A stretch of DNA of 64,000 nucleotides from Belliella calami (GCF_022549695.1 NZ_JAKZGS010000003.1:248001-312000); one strand, 5' to 3'; shown: positions 35,776-45,498, counted from the first letter of the stretch. Notes: generated by a model not told the origin, from the letters alone. Numbers and translations are program-made.

Positions 35776-36804
35776 TCAAGTCATCAATACGGTTCTGAAA
35801 TTGGAAATATTTTTCAAGGCGGTTCCGGTTCCTCTTACCACTGCTCTAAGTGGATCTTCTGCGATGTGAATAGGTAATTTTGTTTTTTGATGAAGTCTTT
35901 TGTCTAGGCCTTTTAGCAATGCACCACCTCCAGTGAGATGAATACCATTATCATAAATATCTGCAGAAAGCTCTGGTGGGGCGATTTCCAATGCTTTCAA
36001 AACGGCCTCTTCGATTTTGGATACTGATTTGTCAAGTGCAAATGCAATCTCAGAATATGACACCTTGATTACTTTTGGAATACCTGTCATCAAATCCCTA
36101 CCTCTGATTTCATAATCTTCAGGCGCATCATCTAATTCTGTCAATGCAGAACCAATGGCTATTTTTACTTTTTCAGCTGACCTTTCACCGATTAGTAGAT
36201 TGTGTTGCCTTCTCATGTAATCGAGAATGTCTTTAGTGAAAGTATCTCCGGCTACTCTGATAGATTGATCAGCTACGATACCTGACAAAGCAATCAATGC
36301 GATCTCTGTGGTACCACCACCGATATCCACAATCATGGATCCCATTGGTTTTTCTATATCTATCCCAATACCGATTGCAGCAGCGATCGGTTCATAAATC
36401 ATGTAAACCTCTTTGGCTCCCGCATGTTCTGCAGAATCACGAACAGCTCTTTTCTCTACTTCTGTGATGCCAGATGGAATACAAATTACCATTCTGTGAG
36501 ATTGGGGAAACATTCCTTTTTTGTGGCCAGGGATCATTTTGATCAATCCTCTGATCATTTGCTCTGCAGCATAGAAATCAGCAATCACACCATCTTTGAG
36601 TGGACGGATGGTTTTTATATTCTCATGCGTTTTTTCATGCATATTCATCGCATCCTTTCCCACTGCCAAGACCCTATTGGTAGTCCTGTCAATTGCAATG
36701 ATAGAAGGTTCATCAACAACTATTTTGTCTTTATGAATAATCAGCGTATTTGCAGTACCTAAATCGATAGCAATATCACTGGAGAAAAAATCGAATAATC
36801 CCAT
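35776..36804 (-). CDS. mreB: Rod shape-determining protein MreB, actin homologue
   Basis: A 342-residue actin-fold ATPase with phosphate-1 loop IDLGTANTLI, the connecting segment VGKDAMNMHEKTHENI, phosphate-2 region MIVDIGGGTTEIALI and adenosine motif HLTGGGALLKGLDKRL. It guides lateral cell-wall synthesis. It is the first gene of the mreB-mreC-mreD-mrdA-rodA operon. A possible minus-strand minus-7 element TAATTTTG lies at 36885-36892. Confidence 0.97.
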   Translation of the reverse strand: MGLFDFFSSDIAIDLGTANTLIIHKDKIVVDEPSIIAIDRTTNRVLAVGKDAMNMHEKTHENIKTIRPLKDGVIADFYAAEQMIRGLIKMIPGHKKGMFPQSHRMVICIPSGITEVEKRAVRDSAEHAGAKEVYMIYEPIAAAIGIGIDIEKPMGSMIVDIGGGTTEIALIALSGIVADQSIRVAGDTFTKDILDYMRRQHNLLIGERSAEKVKIAIGSALTELDDAPEDYEIRGRDLMTGIPKVIKVSYSEIAFALDKSVSKIEEAVLKALEIAPPELSADIYDNGIHLTGGGALLKGLDKRLHQKTKLPIHIAEDPLRAVVRGTGTALKNISNFRTVLMT

Positions 36805-37437
36805 TATGTCTTTTTGGTTGAATTTTATATTTGAGAATATGTTAAAGTTAGCATTCTAGATGCATAACATGAAACGCAGGACGACAAAATTATTATCTTA
36901 ATTGCAATTTCTTATCATATTGCTCTTTTTTTTTAAAACATTGTTTCACTTTACTCTAAACAACCTTTTACAATCAAGTTGGAGTGGTTTTGATTGGTGC
37001 AAATTCAGGAGGTTTGCCTGCACTTAACAATTCACATACCAAAGATTCTCTTTTCAGTAAAGTTTTTTCCCGTCTCTTACCCTTTAGTAAAATCCCTCCA
37101 GGTTTCTACCAGCACGGAAGGCATCAATTTTATATTCACAGGTAAGGGTTTTAGAAAAGTTAAAAACTGTGAAGTTTTGCGAAGTGGTTTTAATAAGGCT
37201 TGTCATATTTTCTATTAATTTAGGGTAATGGATATTGATTTTGTCAAAGAATATCATTTTGTAAAAACAAAACTGAGAGGTATCCTTTAAAGACCAAATA
37301 AATTAGTAGTATTCTGAAATCAGGTTGAGAAATTAAAAATAGAAATACAAAGATATTTTATGGGCAGAAGTATTGCTTTCAAATACTTTAAAACAAAGGA
37401 TTTAATAACACTCTTTTTTTTATAGGAATTATTTTAT
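36805..37437. other. Divergent intergenic region between mreB and rimP
   Basis: A 630-base AT-rich gap between divergent operons. A minus-strand box TAATTTTG (36885-36892) could drive mreB. A short open frame at 36994-37218 has no recognisable product and I do not call it. No RNA gene was seen. Confidence 0.4.
36885..36892 (-). promoter_or_regulatory. Possible minus-7 promoter element of mreB
   Basis: It reads TAATTTTG on the minus strand, matching the Bacteroidota TAnnTTTG consensus, about 80 bases before the mreB start. No well-spaced minus-33 TTTG was found, so support is weak. Confidence 0.35.
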
Positions 37438-37445
37438 TAAATTTG
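37438..37445 (+). promoter_or_regulatory. Minus-7 promoter element of rimP-nusA-infB
   Basis: TAAATTTG matches the TAnnTTTG consensus. Transcription would start near 37452, so that the hairpin at 37468-37487 falls at the very 5' end of the transcript. A TTTG-type minus-33 box is not obvious; the upstream region is T-rich. Confidence 0.55.
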
Positions 37446-37467
37446 TAGCGTATTAGCCGAATATATG

Positions 37468-37490
37468 GAGGGGACGACAGTCCCCTCTTT
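37468..37490 (+). promoter_or_regulatory. rimP leader hairpin
   Basis: A perfect 8-bp stem, GAGGGGAC (37468-37475) with GTCCCCTC (37480-37487), closes a GACA tetraloop, with TTT after it. It sits 22 bases before the rimP start and close to the predicted transcription start. The T-run is too short for a standard terminator, so a regulatory or mRNA-stabilising role is more likely. Confidence 0.65.
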
Positions 37491-37509
37491 CATTATGGTA
37501 AATTGTAAT

Positions 37510-37980
37510 ATGAGTTTAAAACAAACTATTGAAGAAATTGTAGAAAAGCACTTGCCTGATGAAGAACACTTCATCGTGGACATTCAGCTTATCGAAAACA
37601 GCAGTAAGCCTCAACTTAAAATCCTCATCGATGCTGACAAAGGTGTTAGTATAGATGCTTGTGCTTTTTTAAGTAGACAAGTTGGTGAGGAGATAGAAGC
37701 CAAAGAATTGCTCGCAGATGCATACGTGCTTGAGGTCTCTTCTCCAGGTGTGGATTATCCTCTCAATTCAAGACGGCAATATGTGAAGAATATTGGAAGA
37801 AAACTCAAAGTAACCTTGACTGATGGAAAGGAAACTGAGGGGGAACTTCTACAGGTGGATCCTTCAGAGATCAAACTGAAGGTGATCAAAAAAGAAAAAG
37901 GAAAAAAGGCTACTGAAGAAGAAGTTGTATATCCTTTGGAAGAAATAAAGAAATCAATTGTACTAGTCTCTTTTAAGTAA
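37510..37980 (+). CDS. rimP: Ribosome maturation factor RimP
   Basis: A 156-residue RimP, needed for 30S subunit maturation. It has the N-terminal domain (FIVDIQLIENSSKPQLKILIDADKGVSIDACAFLSRQVG), the motif LEVSSPGVDYPL, and the Sm-like C-terminal domain (GRKLKVTLTDGKETEGELLQVD). The ATG at 37510 fits the family start; earlier in-frame ATGs (37465, 37495) lie in or just after the leader hairpin. It is first in the rimP-nusA-infB operon, with nusA 5 bases downstream. Confidence 0.93.
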   Translation: MSLKQTIEEIVEKHLPDEEHFIVDIQLIENSSKPQLKILIDADKGVSIDACAFLSRQVGEEIEAKELLADAYVLEVSSPGVDYPLNSRRQYVKNIGRKLKVTLTDGKETEGELLQVDPSEIKLKVIKKEKGKKATEEEVVYPLEEIKKSIVLVSFK

Positions 37981-37985
37981 AAAAA

Positions 37986-39233
37986 ATGGATGCTAAAGTT
38001 CTTATAGAATCATTTGCAGAATTTGCAAGATCAAAAAATGTGGATCGACCAACGATGATTCGCATTCTCGAAGATGTGTTTAGAGCGATGATTCGCAAGA
38101 AGTACGAGACCGACGAGAATTTTGATGTGACAATCAATGCAGATAAAGGTGATCTTGAAATATTAAGGATTAGAGAGATCGTAGATGACAACTCTGAAGA
38201 TATTTGGGATTTTGACAAAATAAGCCTTACAGATGCACAAAAGATCGAGCCTGATTTTGAAGTTGGCGAAGAGGTGTACGAAAAAATTGAATTGGAAGAT
38301 TTTGGTCGTAGGGCTGTCATGATGGCAAGACAGACTTTGATCCAAAAGATCAAGGATCTTGAAAAAGATTTGCTATTCAATCAATACGAAGAATTGGTTG
38401 GAGAAATTATCTCTGCGGAAGTTTACCAGATTCTTGGAAGAGAAGTTTTGTTGATGGATGGAGAAGGAAATGAACTAATCCTGCCCAAAGGCGAACAGAT
38501 TCCAAAAGATAGATTTAGAAAAGGAGACGCTGCAAGAGCTATTGTTCACAAGGTGGAGATGGTAAATGGTAATCCTAGAATCATACTCTCTAGAACCTCT
38601 CCGATTTTCTTGGAAAGATTGTTTGAAAATGAAGTTCCAGAAGTTTTTGACGGATTGATTACTATCAAAAAGATCGTCAGAGAACCAGGAGAAAGAGCGA
38701 AAGTGGCTGTGGAATCTTATGACGACAGAATTGATCCAGTAGGAGCTTGTGTCGGAATGAAGGGGAGCAGAATCCATGCAGTAGTTAGAGAGTTGCAAAA
38801 TGAGAATATCGATGTGATTAATTTCACCGATAATCTTGATTTATATGTGTCGCGTGCATTGAGCCCGGCAAAAGTTTCTTCGATCCAGGCGGATCATGAG
38901 AAGAAAAGGATCTCAGTTTTCATGAAACCAGATCAAGTGTCCATGGCCATCGGTAAAGGAGGGTTCAATATCCGTCTTGCAAGTAGATTGGTTGGATACG
39001 AGATCGATGTATTTAGAGAATTGAGTGAATATGAAGATGAAGAAGATGTGGTACTTGACGAATTCGGTGATGAAATCGAAAGTTGGGTGATTGATGAGTT
39101 GAAAAAGACAGGATTGGATACTGCCAAAAGTGTACTTTCCTTATCAAAAGAAGACCTCTTGAGACGTACCGAGCTTGAGGAAGAGACCATTGAAGATATC
39201 TTCAAAATATTAAAACAGGAATTTGAACAATAA
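37986..39233 (+). CDS. nusA: Transcription elongation/termination factor NusA
   Basis: A 415-residue NusA: N-terminal RNA-polymerase-binding domain (about 1-125), S1 domain (LVGEIISAEVYQILGREVLLMDGEGNELILP), then two KH domains (VGACVGMKGSRIHAVVRELQ, and the VSMAIGKGGFNIRLASRLVGYEI segment). The C-terminal acidic repeats of the E. coli protein are reduced to one helix-hairpin-like segment (KEDLLRRTELEEETIEDIFK). It binds RNA polymerase during pausing, termination and antitermination. Confidence 0.96.
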   Translation: MDAKVLIESFAEFARSKNVDRPTMIRILEDVFRAMIRKKYETDENFDVTINADKGDLEILRIREIVDDNSEDIWDFDKISLTDAQKIEPDFEVGEEVYEKIELEDFGRRAVMMARQTLIQKIKDLEKDLLFNQYEELVGEIISAEVYQILGREVLLMDGEGNELILPKGEQIPKDRFRKGDAARAIVHKVEMVNGNPRIILSRTSPIFLERLFENEVPEVFDGLITIKKIVREPGERAKVAVESYDDRIDPVGACVGMKGSRIHAVVRELQNENIDVINFTDNLDLYVSRALSPAKVSSIQADHEKKRISVFMKPDQVSMAIGKGGFNIRLASRLVGYEIDVFRELSEYEDEEDVVLDEFGDEIESWVIDELKKTGLDTAKSVLSLSKEDLLRRTELEEETIEDIFKILKQEFEQ

Positions 39234-39263
39234 ATAAAGACCAATTTACCCAAATATAGGTCT

Positions 39264-39271
39264 TATATTTG
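39264..39271 (+). promoter_or_regulatory. Possible internal promoter before infB
   Basis: TATATTTG matches the Bacteroidota minus-7 consensus, 30 bases before the infB start and within the 67-base nusA-infB gap. There is no good minus-33 partner. It could give extra infB transcription. Confidence 0.35.
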
Positions 39272-39300
39272 CCAAAGAATTAGAAAGAGGTTTTTAGCGT

Positions 39301-42300
39301 ATGTCAGAAGAAAAAATGATGAGACTTGGCCAAGTCGCCAGAAAACTCAACGTAGGAATAGCTACGATTGTGGAATCTATGGCTAAAAAGGGCGTTGAAG
39401 TCGAAAATAATCCAAATTCGAAGATCAGCATAGATCAATTTAGTGTGCTGGCCAAAGAATTTAAGTCCTCCGCCCAAGAGAAGGAAGAGGCATCACACCT
39501 ATCAATAGGTAAACGTCATCATGAGACTTTTACTATAGAGGCGGAGTCAGAAGCTCGCGAAGAGTCTAAGCCTGAGCCAGTAAAAGAAGAGAAAAAAGTG
39601 GAAGCTGTGAAGCCAACCCCAACGCCACCTCCTGCCCCTTCGCCTGAGCCCGAAAAGCCCAAAGAAGAAAAGAAGGAAGAGCCAAAAGTTGCTGCTGAAG
39701 CACCAAAGTTACCTGGTATAAAGGTTTTGGGAAAAATTGATCTTTCTCCAAAACCAGCACCGGCACCTACTCCTGCACCAGCACCTGCTCCAAAAGTAGA
39801 GGCGAAAGTGGAGCCTAAAGCTGAGGAAAAACCAAAGCAAGAATTGAAGCCAGAACCAAAAAAGGAGGAAGCTCCGAAGGTTGAAGCTAAAGTAGAAAAA
39901 CCCACTCAGGCTGTGAAGCCTCAGCAACAAGACAACGCTAAATCACCAAAACCTGTTTCTACGCATCAACAATCGCAAAAACCTTTTTCAAAAGATTCTT
40001 CTCCAAAAAAAGAAGAACCAAGAAAAGAAGCTCCAAAGCCAACACCTCCTACTGTAAAGGTTGAGGCAGAGCCGCAACAAGTAATTGCTGCTAAAGCGGA
40101 TTCTTTGAAAGGGTTGACTGTATTGGGTAAAATAGAATTGCCTACAGATCGCCCTAAGAAAAAAGGAAAGCCTGTAGCTTCTTCTGATGAGAGGAATAAG
40201 GACAAGAAAAAAAGAGTTCGTAAGAGAATAGATAAAAATACTCCAGGAGGGGATGCTGCCAAACCCGGTACAAACACTCCTGGTGGAAATAAGCCAGCTG
40301 GACAACCACAAGGTGGGCACAGAGCCGGTGGTGGACCAAACCAAAGAGAGAGAAGAAGTCCTCAGGGAAGACCGGGACAAGGTGGCAGACCGGGACAAGG
40401 TGGACACGCTGGAGGAAGAGTTCAAAAAGCTGAGCCTACTCAAAAAGAAATCCAAGATCAAATCAAACAAACACTTGCTAGATTGCAAGGTGGTAAGTCT
40501 GGTGGAGGAAAAGGAAAAAATAGAAGAGACAAAAAAGCTGAGAGAAGTAGAGATACTGAGGAGGGCTTTGAAGAAAACAAAATCCTTAAAGTAACCGAGT
40601 TTATCTCTGCAAATGACCTAGCTTCATTGATGGATGTGTCGGTAAACCAAGTGATTTCTACTTGCATGTCTCTTGGTATGTTTGTATCAATCAATCAGAG
40701 ACTAGATGCAGAGGCGATTACAATCATTGCTGATGAATTTGACTTTGAAGTTGAATTTACCAAATCTGATGAAGAGGAAAATACAATAGTAGAAGTAGAT
40801 AATCCAGAAGATCTAGTTACTAGAGCACCGATTGTGACGATAATGGGTCACGTCGATCATGGTAAGACTTCCCTTCTTGATTTTATCAGAAGGGCAAAAG
40901 TTACTGATGATGAAGCAGGTGGAATCACCCAGCATATCGGAGCTTATGATGTAATGACGAGTACTGGTGAAAAAATCGCTTTCCTTGATACACCAGGTCA
41001 CGAAGCATTTACAGCGATGAGGGCTAGAGGTGCCAAAATCACTGATGTTGCGATTATCGTAGTGGCTGCGGATGATGATATCATGCCTCAGACCAAAGAA
41101 GCAATCAACCACGCGCAAGTAGCTGGTGTTCCAATGATTTTTGCGATCAACAAAATTGATAAACCAAATGCAAATCCTAACAAGATTAAGGAGCAATTGG
41201 CAAATATGAACCTATTGGTAGAAGAATGGGGTGGTAAATATCAGTCCCAAGATATCTCTGCAAAAGTAGGTACAGGTATAGACGAACTACTTGAAAAAGT
41301 TTTGCTTGAAGCTGAAGTTCTTGAGCTGACAGCGAATCCTGACAAAAATGCGGTAGGTACTGTAGTAGAAGCATCCCTAGATAAGGGTAGAGGTTATGTG
41401 ACCACAGTGATGGTTCAGGCTGGTACGCTTAAAGTAGGTGATGTGATGCTTGCAGGTCAGCATTATGGTAAGGTGAAGGCGATGTTTGACCATAAAGGTA
41501 AAAAACTGAAAGAAGCTGGACCTTCTACGCCTGTTCAGGTTTTGGGACTTAGTGGAGCACCACAAGCTGGTGATACATTCAAAGTTTATGATACCGAGAG
41601 AGAGGCTAGAGAGATTGCCAACTCAAGGGAGCAGATCCAAAGAGAGCAAAGTATGCGTACCAAGAAGCACATCACACTTGATGAAATTGGACGTAGATTG
41701 GCTATCGGTAGCTTTAAGGAACTCAATATCATCATCAAAGGTGATGTGGATGGTTCAGTAGAAGCACTTTCTGATTCCTTGTTGAAGCTATCGAAAGATG
41801 AAGTGTCTGTCAATATCATACACAAGGGTGTTGGTCAGATTTCCGAATCAGATGTATTGTTAGCTTCGGCTTCCGATGCGATCATCATCGGTTTCCAAGT
41901 AAGGCCTTCTCCGAATGCGAAGAAAATCGCCGAACAGGAAGAAATTGAAATCAGACATTACTCTATCATCTACGATGCGATCAACCAAATCAAGGATGCG
42001 ATCGAGGGAATGCTTGAGCCAGAATTTGAAGAAATCATCACTGGTAATATCCAAGTGAGAGAAATATTCAAAATCTCTAAAATTGGTACTGTCGCTGGTT
42101 CTTATGTTACTGATGGTTTCATTACCCGTAAGAATAAGATAAGAATCATACGTGATGGTATTGTGGTTCATGATGGAGAAATCGATCAATTGAAGAGATT
42201 CAAAGACGATGTCTCTGAAGTGAAAGCTGGCTACGAATGTGGTATTTCGATCAAGAAGTTTAATGACATCTTGGTAGATGACACCATCGAAGGCTACACT

Positions 42301-42327
42301 ATGCAAGAGATCAAGCGTAAGAAATAG
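39301..42327 (+). CDS. infB: Translation initiation factor IF-2
   Basis: A 1008-residue IF-2. An N-terminal helical module ([25 protein letters not shown]) is followed by about 350 residues of disordered Pro/Lys/Glu-rich then Gly/Arg-rich sequence. A second IF-2N module ([17 protein letters not shown]) precedes the GTPase domain with [27 protein letters not shown] and NKIDKPNAN. Domains II-IV complete the protein and end [18 protein letters not shown]-2 brings initiator tRNA to the 30S subunit. It is last in the operon, with a strong terminator 21 bases downstream. Confidence 0.97.
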   Translation: MSEEKMMRLGQVARKLNVGIATIVESMAKKGVEVENNPNSKISIDQFSVLAKEFKSSAQEKEEASHLSIGKRHHETFTIEAESEAREESKPEPVKEEKKVEAVKPTPTPPPAPSPEPEKPKEEKKEEPKVAAEAPKLPGIKVLGKIDLSPKPAPAPTPAPAPAPKVEAKVEPKAEEKPKQELKPEPKKEEAPKVEAKVEKPTQAVKPQQQDNAKSPKPVSTHQQSQKPFSKDSSPKKEEPRKEAPKPTPPTVKVEAEPQQVIAAKADSLKGLTVLGKIELPTDRPKKKGKPVASSDERNKDKKKRVRKRIDKNTPGGDAAKPGTNTPGGNKPAGQPQGGHRAGGGPNQRERRSPQGRPGQGGRPGQGGHAGGRVQKAEPTQKEIQDQIKQTLARLQGGKSGGGKGKNRRDKKAERSRDTEEGFEENKILKVTEFISANDLASLMDVSVNQVISTCMSLGMFVSINQRLDAEAITIIADEFDFEVEFTKSDEEENTIVEVDNPEDLVTRAPIVTIMGHVDHGKTSLLDFIRRAKVTDDEAGGITQHIGAYDVMTSTGEKIAFLDTPGHEAFTAMRARGAKITDVAIIVVAADDDIMPQTKEAINHAQVAGVPMIFAINKIDKPNANPNKIKEQLANMNLLVEEWGGKYQSQDISAKVGTGIDELLEKVLLEAEVLELTANPDKNAVGTVVEASLDKGRGYVTTVMVQAGTLKVGDVMLAGQHYGKVKAMFDHKGKKLKEAGPSTPVQVLGLSGAPQAGDTFKVYDTEREAREIANSREQIQREQSMRTKKHITLDEIGRRLAIGSFKELNIIIKGDVDGSVEALSDSLLKLSKDEVSVNIIHKGVGQISESDVLLASASDAIIIGFQVRPSPNAKKIAEQEEIEIRHYSIIYDAINQIKDAIEGMLEPEFEEIITGNIQVREIFKISKIGTVAGSYVTDGFITRKNKIRIIRDGIVVHDGEIDQLKRFKDDVSEVKAGYECGISIKKFNDILVDDTIEGYTMQEIKRKK

Positions 42328-42348
42328 GATAACTATTAACCATATCAG

Positions 42349-42378
42349 AGGAACTTCCGCAAGGAGGTTCCTTTTTTT
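42349..42378 (+). terminator. Terminator of rimP-nusA-infB
   Basis: AGGAACTTCC (42349-42358) pairs with GGAGGTTCCT (42363-42372) with one G-T pair around a GCAA tetraloop, followed by T to 42378. Confidence 0.85.
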
Positions 42379-42456
42379 GTTTATATTCTAGTTTTTCCCG
42401 AAGATCAAAGTAGGTTCAGAAGAAATATTAATTGGTTTAAAATCATATGAAATCAA

Positions 42457-42556
42457 GCCTGCCTGGGGCAGACAGGCATGACGAAGAACTTCACACACTG
42501 GGATGATTATCAATCATGCGAGATTCCATAGCCTGTCCCGACCAATCGGGATGACC
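42457..42556. repeat. Two REP-like intergenic hairpins
   Basis: GCCTGCCTG (42457-42465) pairs with CAGACAGGC (42469-42477) with one mismatch, and TCCCGA (42536-42541) pairs with TCGGGA (42546-42551). The two GC-richer hairpins stand in AT-rich spacer between infB and the next gene, have no T-run, and resemble extragenic palindromes. Confidence 0.55.
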
Positions 42557-42579
42557 TCTGAAAAACAAATTATAAACAC

Positions 42580-42771
42580 ATGAAAGATGCCCTTCACCTT
42601 TTATTACAAATTCTAATTACAGGCTGTATCCTTTCCTTAATTCTTGGTCTTTATAAGCCTGTTTTGGTACTTTGGTTCCTGGATAGGTTTAATAGGTTGA
42701 AAGTGTTGAAAGTGTATGGTTTGTCATTATTGATATTGGCCTTTTTGATGTTTGTAAATAAAATTATATAA
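42580..42771 (+). CDS. Small membrane protein, unknown function
   Basis: A 63-residue protein with two hydrophobic helices (about residues 7-32, LLLQILITGCILSLILGLY..., and 46-60, VYGLSLLILAFLMFV) joined by a basic loop (FLDRFNRLKVLK). The start has no unusual feature. I do not recognise the family, but the helix-charged loop-helix layout and the clean start make it a likely real gene. It stands alone between infB and the 179-residue gene. Confidence 0.6.
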   Translation: MKDALHLLLQILITGCILSLILGLYKPVLVLWFLDRFNRLKVLKVYGLSLLILAFLMFVNKII

Positions 42772-42985
42772 TTATCCGCAATTTCACCAGAAGGTAAATA
42801 AAACAATTGGATCAAGCGGATAATTCGTCGACGGATGACAGTTGACAGTCGACAGCTGAATTCAAAATTTGTACCTAATTAAATATGGGTACTGGTGTGA
42901 AAGCGTATATTCATATAAAATTATTTAAGTTTCTTTTGTTTCACTTAAATTTTGCTAATTTTATAGACCCAAATAACTAATAAAG

Positions 42986-43525
42986 TTGAGAAAAATTTTA
43001 GCCATATTACTTTTAAGCGTTTTTGCTTTGTACCATTTCGGCTACTATGGTTTTTATTATACATTTTCGTTTCAACTTGAATCTCTGTGGACAGAGAAGA
43101 TTTTCGATACAGATGAAATAGAGGAAGAGATCATGGAGATTCCTATTTCTGTCCCATACATGGCAGATCAAGACGAATTTCAGACTACCAACACTACATT
43201 TGAGAAAGATGGACAAAATTATCGGGCAGTCAAGCAAAGATATGCCAATGATACTTTGCAGGTTATCTATGTTCCAGATACAGCCAAAAACAAGCTGGAC
43301 TCGGTTGTGAAAAAATGGATAGCTTCATTGGTTTCGGATGAAATACCTTCTGAAAACGGCAATTCTTTACTTTCCAAAATTTTCATCAAGGATTACACAA
43401 AACCAAATCAAGAATTTGTTGTTCCATTGGTGCTGGAAGAAGAAAGAAAATACATAGGGTTTATTTTTTCGACTTATAATGATTTGAATCTGAGTAATCA
43501 CACTCCTCCTCCAGAGCTTGTTTGA
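42986..43525 (+). CDS. Exported protein of unknown function
   Basis: A 179-residue protein that starts with a TTG (no ATG lies near; a stop codon is 12 bases upstream in frame). The N-terminus is one hydrophobic helix (AILLLSVFALYHFGYYGFYY), so it is membrane-anchored or secreted, followed by an extracytoplasmic domain (QNYRAVKQRYANDTLQVIYVPD ... FVVPLVLEEERKYIGFIFSTY). I do not recognise the family. It is flanked by repeats on both sides. Confidence 0.6.
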   Translation: MRKILAILLLSVFALYHFGYYGFYYTFSFQLESLWTEKIFDTDEIEEEIMEIPISVPYMADQDEFQTTNTTFEKDGQNYRAVKQRYANDTLQVIYVPDTAKNKLDSVVKKWIASLVSDEIPSENGNSLLSKIFIKDYTKPNQEFVVPLVLEEERKYIGFIFSTYNDLNLSNHTPPPELV

Positions 43526-43757
43526 TTTTTAAGCCATTCATTTTGGTTATTTCATTTAGTTATTCACAAAGCAGTATTGCAGTATTAGTGTATCAAATCT
43601 ATGTTTTTTCAAAGGGGTTTGTTGGACATGGATTGATAGCTGATGTGTGCGTGTTTTGATTTTCTAAATGAATTAAGATTTTCATACTTAGTTTTTTTTG
43701 ATTGGGTTTTCCGATTCGGTGGAAATATGAATCAAAGACTTAGGTATGATTTTAATC
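43526..43757. other. Intergenic sequence before the MITE-like element
   Basis: AT-rich, no gene and no hairpin that I can defend. It adjoins the repeat element at 43758-43968. Confidence 0.4.
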
Positions 43758-43968
43758 AATCTTGAAGGCTGTCCCATAAGTGATTCCATAAACTTTATTC
43801 CCAAGTAATGTTAGTTTCAGCTTAAAGCTCTTTGCTTTTCCGTGCCTTTGTGGCTTGAGTATTCAAGATTCCCACAAATACACGAGCAGGAGAGTTTAGT
43901 AAGTTGATTTCAATGCATCATTTGAGCTTAGGGAAATTGGTTTTGCTTTTTGGACAGCCTCCAAGATT
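43758..43968. mobile_element. MITE-like element with 23-bp imperfect inverted ends
   Basis: The left end (43758-43780) reads AATCTTGAAGGCTGTCCCAT plus AAG, and the right end (43946-43968), read on the other strand, differs at only three of 23 positions. The GGCTGTCC core resembles the ends of IS1182-type or related DDE elements. The 211-base interior has no usable open frame, so it would be a non-autonomous relic. It lies 64 bases before the beta-barrel gene. No flanking target duplication is obvious. Confidence 0.6.
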
Positions 43969-44032
43969 CCAATTCTGACATGGTTTGATTTTTCAGAATT
44001 CAAACAAATTTTAAAATAATCAAAAAATTTAT

Positions 44033-45145
44033 ATGAAAAGATTTATACCAATAATCCTAGGAATGCTATTGCCATTTGTTGCTCAAATAAACGTTAATGC
44101 CCAAGGCTGTGTAGCGATCCGACAATTTTCCGGGATCGGAAATGCAGTAGGTCAGGGGAATATCCTTGAAAAGGGAGAATGGAACATTAGCTCTAATTAT
44201 AGATATTTCAAGTCATTCCGCCACTTCAGCGGGACAGAAGAGCATCCAAATAGGGTTGCAAACAACACAGAGGTGATCAACTGGTCACATGGTGTTGACC
44301 TGAATGTAAGTTATGCGATTTCAAATAGAGCTTACGCCGTAGTTTCATTGCCATTCGCTTACAATGAACGAAGTTCTTTGTACGAGCATGGGAGGAATTC
44401 CCGTCACATGACTTATTCCAAAGGCATCGCAGACATGCGAGTGGGGGCAGGGTATTGGTTGCTTTCTTCTGAAAAGGCTCGTAAGGGAAATACTGCTGTT
44501 GGGTTAGGAGTTAAACTTCCTACTGGTGATTACAATGCTCAAGGTACGTTTTACAACGTAGGTCCAAATGGAACTTCAGAAGTGAGACCTGTAGATCAGT
44601 CCATTCAATTGGGAGATGGAGGCTGGGGATTGATTGTAGATGCCCAAGGTATTTGGAATCTGCCGTCAAATTTCTTTTTGTACTATGATGGCTTCTACAT
44701 GTTCAATCCTCGAAATACCAATGGGACGAGAACCAACAGGGGAAGGGCTTCGGAAGGAATCATGAGTGTTCCCGATCAGTTTGCATTCAGGGCTGGAGTA
44801 TTTAAGCCTATTCCGGTTATCCATGGACTTGGGATTTCTCTTGGAGGACGTGTTGAGGGTGTCCCTGTTAGGGATATAATTGGAGACAGTGATGGCTTTA
44901 GAAGACCTGGCTATATTGCCTCTGTTGAACCGGGGCTTAGTTATATGTTAGGCAATTTCACCACGACATTGACAGTACCAGTGGCGTTGATCAGGAATAG
45001 AACCAGAAGCCTAACAGATATTGCCGATTCCACTCCAGACAATCGTAGGCATGGAGATGCTGCCTTTGCAGATTATTTAATCAATGTGAATTTGGCTTGG
45101 AGGATTCCCAAGAAAGTGAAAGGGGTGTTTAATAGTATTGATTGA
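44033..45145 (+). CDS. Outer-membrane beta-barrel protein, transporter-like
   Basis: A 370-residue protein with a signal peptide ending at NVNAQ. The mature part has strands alternating aromatic and polar residues (NISSNYRYFKSFRHF, VDLNVSYAISNRAYAVVSLPF, ADMRVGAGYWLL, AVGLGVKLPTGDYN), as in outer-membrane channel or phenol-degradation MetA-like families. It lacks a clear terminal Phe. No linked substrate gene is present. The 18-base hairpin overlapping the stop (GATTTAC-AGT-GTAAATC, 45144-45160) may act as a weak terminator. Confidence 0.65.
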   Translation: MKRFIPIILGMLLPFVAQINVNAQGCVAIRQFSGIGNAVGQGNILEKGEWNISSNYRYFKSFRHFSGTEEHPNRVANNTEVINWSHGVDLNVSYAISNRAYAVVSLPFAYNERSSLYEHGRNSRHMTYSKGIADMRVGAGYWLLSSEKARKGNTAVGLGVKLPTGDYNAQGTFYNVGPNGTSEVRPVDQSIQLGDGGWGLIVDAQGIWNLPSNFFLYYDGFYMFNPRNTNGTRTNRGRASEGIMSVPDQFAFRAGVFKPIPVIHGLGISLGGRVEGVPVRDIIGDSDGFRRPGYIASVEPGLSYMLGNFTTTLTVPVALIRNRTRSLTDIADSTPDNRRHGDAAFADYLINVNLAWRIPKKVKGVFNSID

Positions 45146-45160
45146 TTTACAGTGTAAATC
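45144..45160 (+). terminator. Possible weak terminator
   Basis: GATTTAC pairs with GTAAATC around loop AGT at the stop codon of the barrel gene. A T-run is nearly absent, so termination is uncertain. Confidence 0.35.
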
Positions 45161-45258
45161 TATTTCTACATCAGAGTTGTTGCACAGAGACACTTTCCAG
45201 ATGGGTGAATCAATTAAATAAATAAATCGTTAACTTTAAGCAACAAAATACAATCGAT

Positions 45259-45498
45259 ATGGATGTGCAATCTGTTAAAATCGAACTCATCCATTGGCTT
45301 GCAGAGCTTCAAGACAAATCTGTCCTTAAAAAACTTCAGGTACTGAAAGAACAACAAGAAAATTCATTCGAATTAAGTACAGAACAGCAAGAGGAATTGG
45401 ACATCAGGCTTGAGAAATATGAAAAAGGGGAAATGGAGTTTTCCTCTTGGAAAACTATAAAGAACAAGATAAAAACTAGCCCAAAAGATGCTTTATAA
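45259..45498 (+). CDS. Antitoxin-like protein (addiction module component)
   Basis: A 79-residue charged helical protein: an N-terminal part (VQSVKIELIHWLAELQDKSVLKKLQVLKEQQ) and an acidic tail ending in a pattern (EKYEKGEMEFSSWKTIKNKI) common to small antitoxins of ParE/RelE pairs. The stop codon overlaps the next start by 11 bases, the classical antitoxin-then-toxin arrangement. Because its partner is frameshifted, this may be an orphan antitoxin. Neutralisation and autoregulation are inferred from the family. Confidence 0.7.
   Translation: MDVQSVKIELIHWLAELQDKSVLKKLQVLKEQQENSFELSTEQQEELDIRLEKYEKGEMEFSSWKTIKNKIKTSPKDAL

Noticed and set aside
36994-37218. 74-residue frame between mreB and rimP
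   Set aside because: No family, TTG-like or weak start, and it lies in a promoter region.
43758-43968. Complete insertion sequence
   Set aside because: The element is only 211 bases and has no transposase frame, so it cannot be autonomous.
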